The translations under genes were made by a program, and so were the position numbers. From contig JAFQVS010000050.1 of the NCBI GenBank assembly GCA_017407905.1, positions 1 through 45,356 of the forward strand: DNA of 45,356 bases. The letters are read 5' to 3'. This document shows, piece by piece, positions 18,684-28,187 of the stretch. Numbering within the stretch: position 1 is the stretch's first letter; each line of letters opens with the position of its first letter. Below the pieces are notes generated by a model that did no database searches, was not told the origin of the DNA, and saw only the letters and a list, made by a program, of their open reading frames with translations. Source of the DNA: Bacteroidaceae bacterium (GTDB lineage: Bacteria > Bacteroidota > Bacteroidia > Bacteroidales > Bacteroidaceae).

Positions 18684-21017
18684 ATGAATGGGAAGATTGC
18701 AATATTTCTGCTCCTCTTTTTTGTGTGTGGAAATATTCAGGCGCAGCAACAGGACAGCCTGATAAATATAAAATATAAAGCGGCGCGAGAAGCTCTTGCA
18801 AGCGAGCGGTACGACGATGCAAAATCGTTGTATATTGCCTTGCTCGATTGTAATCTGCCCCGAACCACACGGGCGAACATCCTCAACGAGGTTGGTGTGT
18901 GCTACAAGAATCTGGGCGAATATACACGGGCCGAAAAGAGCTTGGAAGAGGCGCTCGGGCTCACCCGCACAAGAAACAAGGATGCCGTGAGACTGAACTT
19001 GAGCAATCTGTATCTAATATCGGGCAGTTACGAAAAGGCCATTAAATGCCTAAATGAAATAACAGCCGAAAAACACAAATACGATAAACTCATAAACTTG
19101 TCGCACGCCTATTTCAGACGCGGCGATGAGGGCGACACCGGCACTGCGCTCTCATACATTGAAGAGTGCGTTGCAGCTGCCGACAGTGCGGCAAACAAAG
19201 AGAGCTATTATATAGCCCTTCAGAACAGGGGTTACATATATTGGAGCTTGGACAGCTTCCATAAAGCCGATAAAGACTTAGAAACGGCGTTGCGACACAC
19301 TCCATCGGACAAAAATATCTATTATACGACAAAAGCCAATCTTGCAATGGTCAAGGCGGCCATTGCCGATTATACCTCGGCGTTGGAATATATCGAGAGT
19401 GTGTTGTCGTGGCAAAAAAGCAATCTTAAAGAGACGCACCCCGACTACATAATTTCTTTGCGAAAAAGAGCCGAGATACTACTGCTGATGAAGGAAAAAG
19501 AGCGTGCGTGCGAGGCTTTTCGGCAGTATTACAATGCAAAAAAGAATTTTGTGGTGCGCGAATTTCCCACCCTTACCGAGCAGCGTCGTTTAGACTTCTG
19601 GGCAAGCAAAAAACCGCTTATCTCTCAGATTTTTCAGTTGAGAGAGACTGATACCGAACTGTTGTACGAGGTTGCACTCCTGCGACGACACATTGCACTC
19701 ATTGGTAAGAACAATATAGAAAATCTCTCGCAGGAGCTATCGAATACGCCGGCCAAACTGAGAAAGTCCCTAAACTCAGAAACAGCCGCCATTGAATTTA
19801 TCTGCTACTACGACAATGAGCAGAAAGACACAGTCTATGCAGCGCTTTTAATGACAAAAAAGAGGCCCGTAAAATATATTCATCTGTTCGGCGGAAAGGA
19901 GTTTCACGGATACAAATTAAACCGGTTCCTCGATTTAAAATCGACCGTCTGTTCGGCCAAAGAGAAGAACAAAAATATCATATACCGGGATACGACGCTT
20001 GCAAAAAAAATATGGGAGCCGATACTCGACGAGATGCCCGAGTCGGTCAGCCGCATATATTTTGCGCCCGACGGCCTGCTGCAAATGCTGGCAATAGAGT
20101 ATATGCCGCACCCCGAATTAGAGAGTTACACCATACAGAGGCTGACGTCAACCTCGAATCTGTGCAAGGTGAAGCATAAAAACAGGGGCAAAAAGAGTAG
20201 GGACTATTTAGTGATAGGCGGTGTCAACTACAACAAATACTCGGCCGAGAATGACACGACGGGCGAGACTAATCACGCTGCCTACGATTATCTGATTGAG
20301 CAGTATGGCAGCGTCTCGTTCACACAGCTTAAAGGTACCGAATTAGAGGCCGACTCCATAAGACAAATTGTGGCAACTGAGGCAGGTGATAGTGCAATAT
20401 ATACCTCCGAGGCCTACCTCAAGCAGAATATGGGGAATTACTCCGTGGTGCACCTTGCAACGCACGGATACAGCGCGGCGGTGAATGTGGGTAGGACGCC
20501 CTTTGTTATGCGCGACAGCCTTGTTGCCGATTATTCTTTGTTGGCGTCGGGAGTAGTGCTTGCCGGAGCGAATATCGCGGGTGATAACACTAATGTCGAG
20601 GATGGACTATTGTCCTCGCGCGAGATTTGTGAGTTGAACCTCTCGAACGTAGAATTGGTTATTCTCTCGGCCTGTCAGACGGCGCAGGGGGTGGTCTCGG
20701 ACGAGGGGCCGGCAGGTGTTGTCCGGGGTCTCAAGAAAGCCGGGGCAAAGACAATAATTGCAACGCTGTGGCCTGTGAACGATAATGCCACAATGATATT
20801 TATGAATGCCTTTTATAATGCGTGGTTCTTGTCGGGATGCAGTAAACAAGAGGCGATAAAGATTGCTCAGAGGACGGTTAAGGAATATTCAAAGCCTTCT
20901 CAACCGCGACGCGCAAGGGCAATTCTCTCGCACAAGAATGAAACAAACGAGACTGTGGTAAAGCCATACGCACAGCCTCGTTATTGGGCACCGTTTATCT
21001 TGATAGATGATATTTGA
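18684..21017 (+). CDS. Exported TPR-CHAT domain caspase-like peptidase (copy 1)
   Basis: A 777-residue protein: signal peptide (MNGKIAIFLLLFFVCGNIQA, about 1-20), a TPR-type helical repeat region (about 30-270, for example LNEVGVCYKNLGEYTRAEKS), a linker, then a C-terminal CHAT domain. CHAT is a clan CD cysteine peptidase fold related to caspases and separase. The catalytic histidine is H594 in VVHLATHGY and the catalytic cysteine C664 in VILSACQTAQG; the ending YWAPFILIDD is typical. The signal peptide places it in the periplasm or beyond, unlike the cytosolic TPR-CHAT protein of type III-E CRISPR. A GTG 27 bases upstream could be used but would put nine extra residues before the signal peptide. 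It converges on the second CHAT gene, 31 bases away. Confidence 0.88.
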   Translation: MNGKIAIFLLLFFVCGNIQAQQQDSLINIKYKAAREALASERYDDAKSLYIALLDCNLPRTTRANILNEVGVCYKNLGEYTRAEKSLEEALGLTRTRNKDAVRLNLSNLYLISGSYEKAIKCLNEITAEKHKYDKLINLSHAYFRRGDEGDTGTALSYIEECVAAADSAANKESYYIALQNRGYIYWSLDSFHKADKDLETALRHTPSDKNIYYTTKANLAMVKAAIADYTSALEYIESVLSWQKSNLKETHPDYIISLRKRAEILLLMKEKERACEAFRQYYNAKKNFVVREFPTLTEQRRLDFWASKKPLISQIFQLRETDTELLYEVALLRRHIALIGKNNIENLSQELSNTPAKLRKSLNSETAAIEFICYYDNEQKDTVYAALLMTKKRPVKYIHLFGGKEFHGYKLNRFLDLKSTVCSAKEKNKNIIYRDTTLAKKIWEPILDEMPESVSRIYFAPDGLLQMLAIEYMPHPELESYTIQRLTSTSNLCKVKHKNRGKKSRDYLVIGGVNYNKYSAENDTTGETNHAAYDYLIEQYGSVSFTQLKGTELEADSIRQIVATEAGDSAIYTSEAYLKQNMGNYSVVHLATHGYSAAVNVGRTPFVMRDSLVADYSLLASGVVLAGANIAGDNTNVEDGLLSSREICELNLSNVELVILSACQTAQGVVSDEGPAGVVRGLKKAGAKTIIATLWPVNDNATMIFMNAFYNAWFLSGCSKQEAIKIAQRTVKEYSKPSQPRRARAILSHKNETNETVVKPYAQPRYWAPFILIDDI

Positions 21018-21048
21018 TAAAATTTATAGACACTCTCGCGGGTGGCTC

Positions 21049-23307
21049 TTATTCGAGTCCGTCAAGCAATATGAATGCCGCCCAATATTCGGGCGAGCTC
21101 CACTCTTTGTGTCTGCGCACCGTCTCTTTTGCAATCTTCAGCGCCTGATGCTTGCTTTTGCCCATCATCCAATGCTTGTAAAATTCGGTCATTAGAACCT
21201 GTGTGGCGGCATCGTCAACCTTCCACAAGGACATTAGAATACCTCCGGCGCAGGCCATCTTAAAGCCACGCTGAAGCCCGAATACACCGTCCGAGGTGAT
21301 GTCGCCGCGTCCCGTCTCGCAGGCGCTCAGCACAATAAGGTCGGCTCCTTGTAAGTCGAGGGTCGATATTTCGTGGGCAGTCAATATGCCGTCCTCTACG
21401 CCCTCGGGCATTGGCACTCCATTGTATTTGTTATCGGCACCGGCAAAGAAGAGTCCGCTGCGCAGCAGGGGATTATCCTCGTTGCTGTCGGTGCTGCTTT
21501 TTTGGTTGTGATAGAAGCCGTGTGTGGCAATATGGATAATCTTTTTTTGTTTTCCACTGAGATTCTTAAAGGAGGTTTCCGTGCCTTTGTTTGCCTGAAA
21601 AACCTCGGCTGTGATATTTGTGCTTTTGGCACCGTTGATAATTGCTGTGATGCTGTCGGCCTCTATTTTTGTTCCTTTCAGATAGGGTATTTGAACAACC
21701 GCTGCACGCTCGGCGCGGGTGTTGTCGTCCCCGACAAATACAATATCGCGCTTGCTGACGTCGGGATATTTTTTCATATCGGCTATCATATCATTTGTGC
21801 TCATATCATAGCTGAGGCCGCCATAAACGACGGCATTTTGACCCTTTACCAAATTATCTTTTATGATTATTTCGCGTGTCGAGGACAAGCGGTAAATGTC
21901 GAATAGGTCGGCAAGGGTGTGATACGAGGAGTAGTCGCCGCTCTGCGCTGTCGGCTTTATGAACGGCAGATACTCTATGCCGTTGACCAGCAGGGCACCC
22001 TCGGCCGAGAAGTAGATGCGTCCCGCCTCTTTTGTAGGAAAATGTCTTACAATTTCATCGGGCCATATTGCTTTGCCGAGCTTCCATATTTCGTTCAGGG
22101 AGTTTGCGCCGAGGAAGGGGTTGCCTTTGAGATACTCTTCGAGGCTTTTGTTTAGTTGGGTGCTGCTCTGTTGCTTTTTTGTCAGGAATTTGGGCAGCAG
22201 GTCGCTGAATGAGAATTTTGCTTCTTCTAATGATAAATAACTATCTAATCTCACCAATTTGGGCGCCGACCACTCGTGCTTCAGCAGTATGGCACCATAC
22301 TCCCCGGTGGTTGTTCTGTAAAATTCTATTGCAAGGTCGTCGTCGGAGAGGTTGTTGCGAACATCCTCCCAAGTAATTGCGAGCTGAGGGATTGTGTAAC
22401 TCTGTCCTTTCTCGTGGAGTGCGTCAAGAATTACGTAATCTAACGAGTCGAGTACATTTTGTGTGGCACCCAACAGTGTTAGTCTCTTTTTTAATTTCAG
22501 ATTCTCTATTGCGCGTTCGTTGCGGCTCTCGTTTATGTAATTCTCGAAGCTGACGGCGGTGTTCAGCAGCAACCCTTTTGAGAGTAGCAGGGCATTGTAG
22601 GCTGCCGATGCTATCGAGGGTACCTTGCCGCCTGATTCGTGGGCAAGGTCGATGGTCTTGTTTATATATTTTGCGGCTTTATTCCAATAGATGCTGCGCT
22701 CTGATTCGCTGCGTGAGCAGAATTCTTTTTTTATCAATTCGACGTATGCCTCGTAGCCCATATTGTGATATTTGCTCGACTTTTTGTATTTCAGACGTTC
22801 GGCATATAGTCGGGATAATTCGAGCAAGGAGGTTAAATAGACCTCGCTGTTTGTCCCGAAATATTGCTTTTTTAGTTTGTGCGAGCGTTTGTAATATTGC
22901 AGGGCCATATAGTCGCGCTCGTTGTTGTATTCCAATTTAGATTTTGTGTCTAAAAAGAAAATCTCGTCTATGGTGTCTTTACCGTCGAAGATGCCGTCGG
23001 CGTGTTTTTTGAAGAGGCTTTCGCTTTTCGCCAGCAGTTGCTTTGCTTGTTGGTTGTCGCCTGCCTCGACGCACATCGAGGCGCACCACATTACGCATTG
23101 GGCATACTCTTTGCTGCTTGTCGAGTATCTGTTCTCGTATAATTGCAGCATCTCATTAAATTCGGAGTTATAGTATGCTCTTCCTTGTCGTATGTACTCC
23201 TGAATTGTCCTCTTTAGTGATTCGGCTCGCAGCGAGTCGTTTGTGGCAGCCTCGGCTCGCAGGGAGACAAATAGAAGGAATATAAATATTAGTTTGTAGT
23301 ATCTCAT
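21049..23307 (-). CDS. Exported TPR-CHAT domain caspase-like peptidase (copy 2)
   Basis: A 752-residue paralogue of the converging neighbour, with the same layout: signal peptide (MRYYKLIFIFLLFVSLRAEA), TPR-like helical region (about 30-280), linker and C-terminal CHAT domain. The catalytic histidine is H596 in IIHIATHGF and the cysteine C663 in LIVLSACETGRGD, nearly the same positions as in copy 1. It ends EYWAAFILLDG. Outside the CHAT core the two differ widely, so the duplication is not recent. It is the last gene of an eight-gene - strand run of exported proteins, nine bases after the one before, which suggests it acts on or with those envelope proteins. The substrate is unknown. Confidence 0.88.
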   Translation of the reverse strand: MRYYKLIFIFLLFVSLRAEAATNDSLRAESLKRTIQEYIRQGRAYYNSEFNEMLQLYENRYSTSSKEYAQCVMWCASMCVEAGDNQQAKQLLAKSESLFKKHADGIFDGKDTIDEIFFLDTKSKLEYNNERDYMALQYYKRSHKLKKQYFGTNSEVYLTSLLELSRLYAERLKYKKSSKYHNMGYEAYVELIKKEFCSRSESERSIYWNKAAKYINKTIDLAHESGGKVPSIASAAYNALLLSKGLLLNTAVSFENYINESRNERAIENLKLKKRLTLLGATQNVLDSLDYVILDALHEKGQSYTIPQLAITWEDVRNNLSDDDLAIEFYRTTTGEYGAILLKHEWSAPKLVRLDSYLSLEEAKFSFSDLLPKFLTKKQQSSTQLNKSLEEYLKGNPFLGANSLNEIWKLGKAIWPDEIVRHFPTKEAGRIYFSAEGALLVNGIEYLPFIKPTAQSGDYSSYHTLADLFDIYRLSSTREIIIKDNLVKGQNAVVYGGLSYDMSTNDMIADMKKYPDVSKRDIVFVGDDNTRAERAAVVQIPYLKGTKIEADSITAIINGAKSTNITAEVFQANKGTETSFKNLSGKQKKIIHIATHGFYHNQKSSTDSNEDNPLLRSGLFFAGADNKYNGVPMPEGVEDGILTAHEISTLDLQGADLIVLSACETGRGDITSDGVFGLQRGFKMACAGGILMSLWKVDDAATQVLMTEFYKHWMMGKSKHQALKIAKETVRRHKEWSSPEYWAAFILLDGLE

Positions 23308-23316
23308 ATTTTTAGC

Positions 23317-23844
23317 TTAAAAAGTTTTCTTTATACCAATTCCTACGCTGTGTGCATAATCGTTCTTGTTCCTAAAATGTGATACTCCCACCGAGAAACT
23401 TTTGTCTATTGGAAGAATATATGCCGTCGATACATCTATTGCATTTGCTTTCTTCTCTAATTTCTCGCTCCACGCATTGAAAGGAAGTGTTATAGCAAAA
23501 AAGGCTATCGAACTGCAAGGGATTGTAATCCAATCCGACCAATTCTTCTCTACTCCAATAACTGAAACTCCAACCATTACTCCTATACTGCACAAGAATC
23601 CGAGTGTTGTAACATCTTTGCTCATACGTTGCAGTTTACGTTTTTTGTTCAGTAGTTTGTAATCGTAACTCCTATCCATTGAGTTTGTCTCAAGATAGGC
23701 GCTTAGGGGCAGTATGGGGAGCTCCCGAGGGCCGATGGCCTCGGCGCTGTTGTGTATAGTGTCGTTCTCTTCTAAGGTCTGCGATGAGGCTGTTGAGCAC
23801 AACAGGCTTAAAAGCATTAAAATGAAAAATCTATTGAGTTTCAT
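23317..23844 (-). CDS. Small exported or membrane protein, unknown function
   Basis: 175 residues. A signal peptide (MKLNRFFILMLLSLLCSTAS, about 1-20) is followed by a polar stretch, a basic segment (LNKKRKLQRM), two hydrophobic segments (about 80-100, LGFLCSIGVMVGVSV, and about 105-122, WITIPCSSIAFFAITLPF) and a C-terminal part with alternating residues ending in IGIKKTF. The final phenylalanine and the two-strand pattern suggest a barrel-like end, but the hydrophobic pair suggests an inner-membrane hairpin; I cannot decide. It is nine bases from the CHAT peptidase gene downstream, so it is probably coupled to it. Confidence 0.65.
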   Translation of the reverse strand: MKLNRFFILMLLSLLCSTASSQTLEENDTIHNSAEAIGPRELPILPLSAYLETNSMDRSYDYKLLNKKRKLQRMSKDVTTLGFLCSIGVMVGVSVIGVEKNWSDWITIPCSSIAFFAITLPFNAWSEKLEKKANAIDVSTAYILPIDKSFSVGVSHFRNKNDYAHSVGIGIKKTF

Positions 23845-23874
23845 CTTTTTTCGTTTTTTTAGATGTATATTATT

Positions 23875-24606
23875 CTATCTTCTTTTTGTCGTAAAGAGAA
23901 GGAAAGAGGCTCTTGCTTCCCAATAATTCCCATCTACGTGGGTTTTTCCTAAATTATAATATGCAATGGCATTTGGGTCTATTTGTGGTGTTACATATGA
24001 GCCTATGCGTAATTCTAAAGAGAGGAAAGAGAGTCTTGTGCAGAGACCAAAGTACCAACAGAGGCTCATTGGGTTGAAGCACTCTTTGTTTAGGCCTGCG
24101 TACTCGCCTAAAAACTTATCCTTAGAGTGTGATGCAAGGAATATATCCGATTTTATTCCTGCACAAAAAAATAATACAGACAGATTAAGGTCGGACGCGA
24201 GCCAATGTGTGTGTATGCCCGTGTTTCCGAAAAAGCCATTGTCGTGGGCGTATCTCTCGTATTTATATCCCACGCTTGCTCTAATTCTGGGCTTCCAAGA
24301 AAACGGCGTGAAGAGAGATTCTCTTTCTGTAAAATAGAGCTCTCCGGTCATTCCTATATCAAAGAATCTACCGTAGATGTCGCCCGATTCAGTATATATA
24401 TTTTGTGTCGATGTCCACAGATTGGGGTGTTTCGCTGTTCCTGTTGCTGCGTATGTATATACATCGAAAAAACAGGGGTTGTTTTGGGAGTGGTCAATCT
24501 CGTTGACAATAACTCGGTTGCTGTTGTCGTCTCTCTGAGCGTTTGCTGTCTCTAAAGCAGCTGCTGCGAGTAGTAGCATAAGGCTCCATCGTTTAATAGG
24601 TATCAT
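23875..24606 (-). CDS. Exported outer-membrane beta-barrel-like protein
   Basis: 243 residues with a signal peptide (MIPIKRWSLMLLLAAAALET, cleaved near ANA-Q, about 23). The mature part is rich in alternating aromatic and polar residues typical of outer-membrane strands (GYKYERYAHDNGFFG, LSLELRIGSYVTP, YWEARASFLLFTT). It ends KRR rather than in an aromatic residue, which is unusual for a barrel that uses the standard insertion signal. Its start overlaps the upstream lipoprotein gene by 14 bases, so translation is probably coupled. The family is not recognised. Confidence 0.65.
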   Translation of the reverse strand: MIPIKRWSLMLLLAAAALETANAQRDDNSNRVIVNEIDHSQNNPCFFDVYTYAATGTAKHPNLWTSTQNIYTESGDIYGRFFDIGMTGELYFTERESLFTPFSWKPRIRASVGYKYERYAHDNGFFGNTGIHTHWLASDLNLSVLFFCAGIKSDIFLASHSKDKFLGEYAGLNKECFNPMSLCWYFGLCTRLSFLSLELRIGSYVTPQIDPNAIAYYNLGKTHVDGNYWEARASFLLFTTKRR

Positions 24607-25297
24607 AATAGATGTATTTTACGGCTCGTACATAATGTGAATTTTTTTTCAGCCAGCGGTCTTTTACGCCTGAGGTCGTTTTTTTGGGTGTTAATATTAC
24701 GGCTCTGTTCTCGGCGTCGTAATCGCTCTCTTGCCCTTTTATTGTTATGTAGTCGGTGTAGTCTTCGCTGCACGTCCAATAAAAGTTATTTTCGTTTAGT
24801 GGTGTCCCGCCAATGTCGGTAAGCGCCTTATTCAGCTTTTTGTGTTCGGAGTATTGGGTTATGTTATAAAATTCGTTATAGGATGGCAGGTGCCAGCTTC
24901 CACCGTAGGGCGAGGTGGCTGCGGAGTCTTTCTTATAGCACCAACACATTGCCGGGTATTTCGCAATTCCTTTTTCTTTCATTATGTGGAGCATTGCTAT
25001 GCTGAATTGCTCATCTCTATAGACTGAGCTGGGGTATTTTACCGAGTCGTTTATGATGTATAGCTGCTCGTTCAATGGCCCCCACGGGAGATATGTTTCG
25101 TCGGCCGAGATAACTAAAATATAGCGACCTTTTGATATGTATGCAACAATGCCTTCGTTGCCATACTTATCGACATAATAGTCGTAGAGCTCGTACTCTT
25201 CGGTTGTCTCGTCGATAATAAGTGCGTCCGATTCGTGCCGGCAGCCTATGCAGCAGATTAACGCCGATAGAAAAAATATAAATTTTATCTTCCTCAT
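24593..25297 (-). CDS. Lipoprotein with a DUF1566/Lcl_C-like domain
   Basis: From the chosen start the protein has 234 residues and begins with a lipoprotein signal, MRKIKFIFFLSALICCIGC, lipidated cysteine 19. An ATG 42 bases upstream would place polar residues ahead of the signal and is less likely. The C-terminal half shows GGSWHLPSYNEFYNI and NNFYWTCSEDY, the W-x-L-P-[ST]-x-x-E plus Y-W-[ST]-x-S/C-x-E pattern of DUF1566/Lcl_C or the Fibrobacter 'major paralogous' fold found in many surface proteins of Bacteroidota. After the lipidated cysteine comes RHESD, without an acidic run, so it may stay in the periplasm. Confidence 0.65.
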   Translation of the reverse strand: MRKIKFIFFLSALICCIGCRHESDALIIDETTEEYELYDYYVDKYGNEGIVAYISKGRYILVISADETYLPWGPLNEQLYIINDSVKYPSSVYRDEQFSIAMLHIMKEKGIAKYPAMCWCYKKDSAATSPYGGSWHLPSYNEFYNITQYSEHKKLNKALTDIGGTPLNENNFYWTCSEDYTDYITIKGQESDYDAENRAVILTPKKTTSGVKDRWLKKNSHYVRAVKYIYYDTY

Positions 25298-25319
25298 TGT
25301 TGCTTCTGTTTTTTGTCGG

Positions 25320-26180
25320 TTAGTAATGTATGTATTCAACTAATTTTAGAGCCGAGCAGTCGATTTTTAAGAGAAAAGGACGGTGCTCAAAATTATATAC
25401 ATTATATGTTATTGTGTCGTCTTTTAGATTTATATATCGTCGTATTTGTATCTTTAATGTGTCGTCGGGCAGGCTTAGTGTCAGGGGAAGTACGATGTTC
25501 TTTTCCTCGTTAATAAAATATTCGTAAGAATTATAGCTTCTGTTTATCCCTTTAAAGTCTTTTATATAGTAAGATTCGTAGTAGTAAGTCCATCCACTCA
25601 ATTTATTTACTCTGCCGAAATTCGTAAATACGCAGTACCCATTATGTGAAATTTGCTTTAACTCAACGGGGTAAATTTGGTTGGCGGGTGATGTTTCTAC
25701 TGTTGCCGAGTATAGTACATTCAGTTGGGGCGTGTCGCTTCTGTTGAGTGAAAATATATAAAAGTCGTCTATGCTTTTTGTTTTAAGCTGAAACCACGTC
25801 TCGTAATAATTGACGAATTGGTCGTATTTTACTACGTCGGCCGTAAAGAGGAATTTATATTTCTCGTCCTTATATAAATGCTTTATGGCGATTTTTGTGT
25901 CTTCAATTTGGGGCGACAGCTTTGTTTGCGAGTCTATCAGATTGCCTTCGCTGTCGTAGCAGTAGCAAACTACACGATAAAGGTAATCCGTGTCGAGATT
26001 GAATTTATTTTGCAACTGGAACTCGCCATTTGTGTATGATAGTACACTCGTCGCGAGGTGTACGGAGTCGAATGTGAATGTTATGTATCGCTGCGACGTG
26101 TCGTCCCATTCGTCAAAATTGTCGTTACAGCCGACAGATAGCAGGGCTGTGATTATAAATAATAGATTCAACTTTTTCAT
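25320..26180 (-). CDS. Lipoprotein of unknown function, possibly surface-exposed
   Basis: 286 residues. Lipoprotein signal MKKLNLLFIITALLSVGC, cysteine 18. The residues after it (NDNFDEWDD) are acidic, like lipoprotein export signals described for Bacteroides and Flavobacterium, which hints at the cell surface. The rest is beta-rich with many tyrosines (GWTYYYESYYIKDF, KIQIRRYINLKDD). No known domain recognised. Its ATG overlaps the stop of the barrel-like gene upstream (ATGA), and the next lipoprotein starts 22 bases after its stop. The sequence is clearly A+T-rich compared with the housekeeping operon. Confidence 0.65.
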   Translation of the reverse strand: MKKLNLLFIITALLSVGCNDNFDEWDDTSQRYITFTFDSVHLATSVLSYTNGEFQLQNKFNLDTDYLYRVVCYCYDSEGNLIDSQTKLSPQIEDTKIAIKHLYKDEKYKFLFTADVVKYDQFVNYYETWFQLKTKSIDDFYIFSLNRSDTPQLNVLYSATVETSPANQIYPVELKQISHNGYCVFTNFGRVNKLSGWTYYYESYYIKDFKGINRSYNSYEYFINEEKNIVLPLTLSLPDDTLKIQIRRYINLKDDTITYNVYNFEHRPFLLKIDCSALKLVEYIHY

Positions 26181-26830
26181 ATTTCAAATGGAATATAATA
26201 TGTTAGTCCGATGCCTATTCTCGCTCTCTCGAAAATGGAATCATATAATTTGTCGTAATTGTAGTATTTCGATTCGTAGATATATTTCTGATTCAGTGCT
26301 GGCGATAGGTCGTATTCGTACGATAGTGCCAACTCGTATCTTTTTATTTTGAGACCTATTTTTGCCTTTGCCGAGAAAAAATGCTTGCTGACATTGTAGT
26401 TGTCCTCTTGTTCCACTTCGGTGCTTGGTGTGTAGTCGGAACTTAGGCCCCAATTGTGTGCAATCTCGCCCCCGACGAAAAGGCAGCGCTCTTTGCCACG
26501 CAATAAATTTATGTCAAGCGACGCGTACATTGCAAGATGGCTGTACGATATACGGTCGTTGTTGCCAAAGTAAAAAGGGTTGCCCAATTTGTATTGCAGG
26601 CCAATGTTGGCATTGAGGATGTTTCGCGACGAGCCTATTCCGATGCCTATTTTGGGCGAGAGTGCCCAATTGTGATGCACCGCGGCGTCTATTCCAATTG
26701 CGGCGCGATAAAAGTCTATCTTGCTGAAGCGTTCGTTTCTTAGAATTATCTGCTCCTTCTTGCTTTGAGAATAGCCCGGGATGAGCGTCAGTAAATATAA
26801 TATGATGAGTGTTATTCTCGACTTTTTCAT
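26177..26830 (-). CDS. Exported outer-membrane beta-barrel-like protein
   Basis: 217 residues. Signal peptide MKKSRITLIILYLLTLIPGY, cut near SQS (about 22). The mature part shows repeated short amphipathic strands separated by turns: YRAAIGIDAAVHHNW, SPKIGIGIGSS, LNANIGLQYKLG, KIGLKIKRYELALSYEYDL and ARIGIGLTYYIPFEI at the end. The layout suits an eight-stranded outer-membrane barrel of the OmpA or OmpW size, though the last residue is not aromatic. It follows the FN3-like lipoprotein gene by six bases and overlaps the next gene by four. Confidence 0.68.
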   Translation of the reverse strand: MKKSRITLIILYLLTLIPGYSQSKKEQIILRNERFSKIDFYRAAIGIDAAVHHNWALSPKIGIGIGSSRNILNANIGLQYKLGNPFYFGNNDRISYSHLAMYASLDINLLRGKERCLFVGGEIAHNWGLSSDYTPSTEVEQEDNYNVSKHFFSAKAKIGLKIKRYELALSYEYDLSPALNQKYIYESKYYNYDKLYDSIFERARIGIGLTYYIPFEI

Positions 26831-26836
26831 AATTCG

Positions 26837-28150
26837 CTACATTTTAATCATTGCAAATGGAAATTCTATATACGACCTGCCTAATATTGTACGTGAGCCG
26901 TCGTTTGAATGAAGCACGTATGTTATGCCTCCTATTGATTGTTCAACACCAAAAGCAGGATAGGTAATTTTTATTGTTGTATAAAATCCGTATGCGTCTG
27001 CTTCTTCGATGAATTTTCCTTTTGCTAAATTTAAATCGGATGATTTTGACGTTAAATCTAATTCATCCTTTATATTCATATACCAGCCTTGCATATATAA
27101 ATCGCCGACAACAGTAGTGCCGTCAATTATAAATTCGGCATTTTCTTTGACCAATTGCGTTGGGATGGTGATATTGCGGCTGTTCTGATTATAGTTGACG
27201 ACAATGGGGAAGGGGTGGTTGCCCCAACCATACATTAAGAGTGATTGATTTACTTTCAGTTTCTCGAATCTAATGTTGTTATATGTAACATCCTCATTGT
27301 TGGTAATTTTCCACTCATTTGATAGTAGATTGTCGAACCCTTTGGTCGCTTTATACTCCTTAACAGAGAAGGGTTCGCTCTTTACATATAGGCCGCTTGG
27401 CGAGCCGTCGGGATTAACGCCAATGGCGTATGCGATATAGTCGTTCGGGTCTAAATAGTGATAGTAGTAGATTGATTCTATGGCCAAAAAATCTTCTAAC
27501 AACCAAAAATCTTGTTCGTTTTCGTCATCGCCAATATGCTCTTTTTTAAACTCTTCTATTGCGTAGCCGATAAAGTCCTCTTCGTTTGTGAATGTGTTAT
27601 AAGTATCAATATCGCACTCAAAAACAAAATAGTGGTCGGTGGAAATTTTATTGACATTTACTTTGAATTTTGAATAGTAGCCGTTGTTGTATAATGCGTC
27701 GCCGAGGTATTTTATTGCCCAATTTTCGTTTATTACGGCACTCCATTGGCGCTCTGTGGTCTTAAATTCCACCGCATCGGGTACGCCGTATAGCTCGCCA
27801 TCCTCGTTTATGCCGAATACAATATATGTAAACTCAGAGGTGGGCTTTAGGCCCGAGAGGGAGACTACTTTTTTGCGCTGGTTCTTTAGGGAAGATAATA
27901 TCTTGCTCTTGTCTGCCTTTGATAGGTATTTGTTTATTTCGCCTTGAATGTCATCCTTGCTGCCACTTACCCAAAAGCCGTAGTAACAGTTTCTGTTGGT
28001 GCCATTGTGGGTGATGGTTACGGTGGCCGAGTAGTCTTTGGCCTCGGTGAGTGATACTTTGAATATTACCTCGTTGCTCTCTTGCTCGTCCTCGGTGCAG
28101 GCGGATAATATAAATAGTGTTAAAAATATGAGAATGTTAGTCTTTTTCAT
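26837..28150 (-). CDS. Surface lipoprotein with FN3-like domain
   Basis: 437 residues. Lipoprotein signal MKKTNILIFLTLFILSAC, cysteine 18, followed by TEDEQES, an acidic stretch that fits surface export. Residues about 28-130 look like a fibronectin-III-like domain common in Bacteroidota lipoproteins (DYSATVTITHNGTNRNCYYG, then GLKPTSEFTYIVFGINEDGE). A second similar half has DYIAYAIGVNPDGSPSG (about 233-249). The C-terminal 170 residues are beta-rich and unassigned. Such proteins often bind glycans or other surface molecules, but nothing here fixes a ligand. It is the second gene of the operon, 37 bases after the first. Confidence 0.68.
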   Translation of the reverse strand: MKKTNILIFLTLFILSACTEDEQESNEVIFKVSLTEAKDYSATVTITHNGTNRNCYYGFWVSGSKDDIQGEINKYLSKADKSKILSSLKNQRKKVVSLSGLKPTSEFTYIVFGINEDGELYGVPDAVEFKTTERQWSAVINENWAIKYLGDALYNNGYYSKFKVNVNKISTDHYFVFECDIDTYNTFTNEEDFIGYAIEEFKKEHIGDDENEQDFWLLEDFLAIESIYYYHYLDPNDYIAYAIGVNPDGSPSGLYVKSEPFSVKEYKATKGFDNLLSNEWKITNNEDVTYNNIRFEKLKVNQSLLMYGWGNHPFPIVVNYNQNSRNITIPTQLVKENAEFIIDGTTVVGDLYMQGWYMNIKDELDLTSKSSDLNLAKGKFIEEADAYGFYTTIKITYPAFGVEQSIGGITYVLHSNDGSRTILGRSYIEFPFAMIKM

Positions 28151-28187
28151 ATTCTGTCTGTTGCTCTGAAAAAACTGCTTAAATGTG

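Noticed and set aside
18684-23307. Type III-E CRISPR (Craspase) TPR-CHAT proteins
   Set aside because: Both proteins have signal peptides, and there is no gRAMP/Cas7-11, no crRNA array and no Csx30-type gene in the window.
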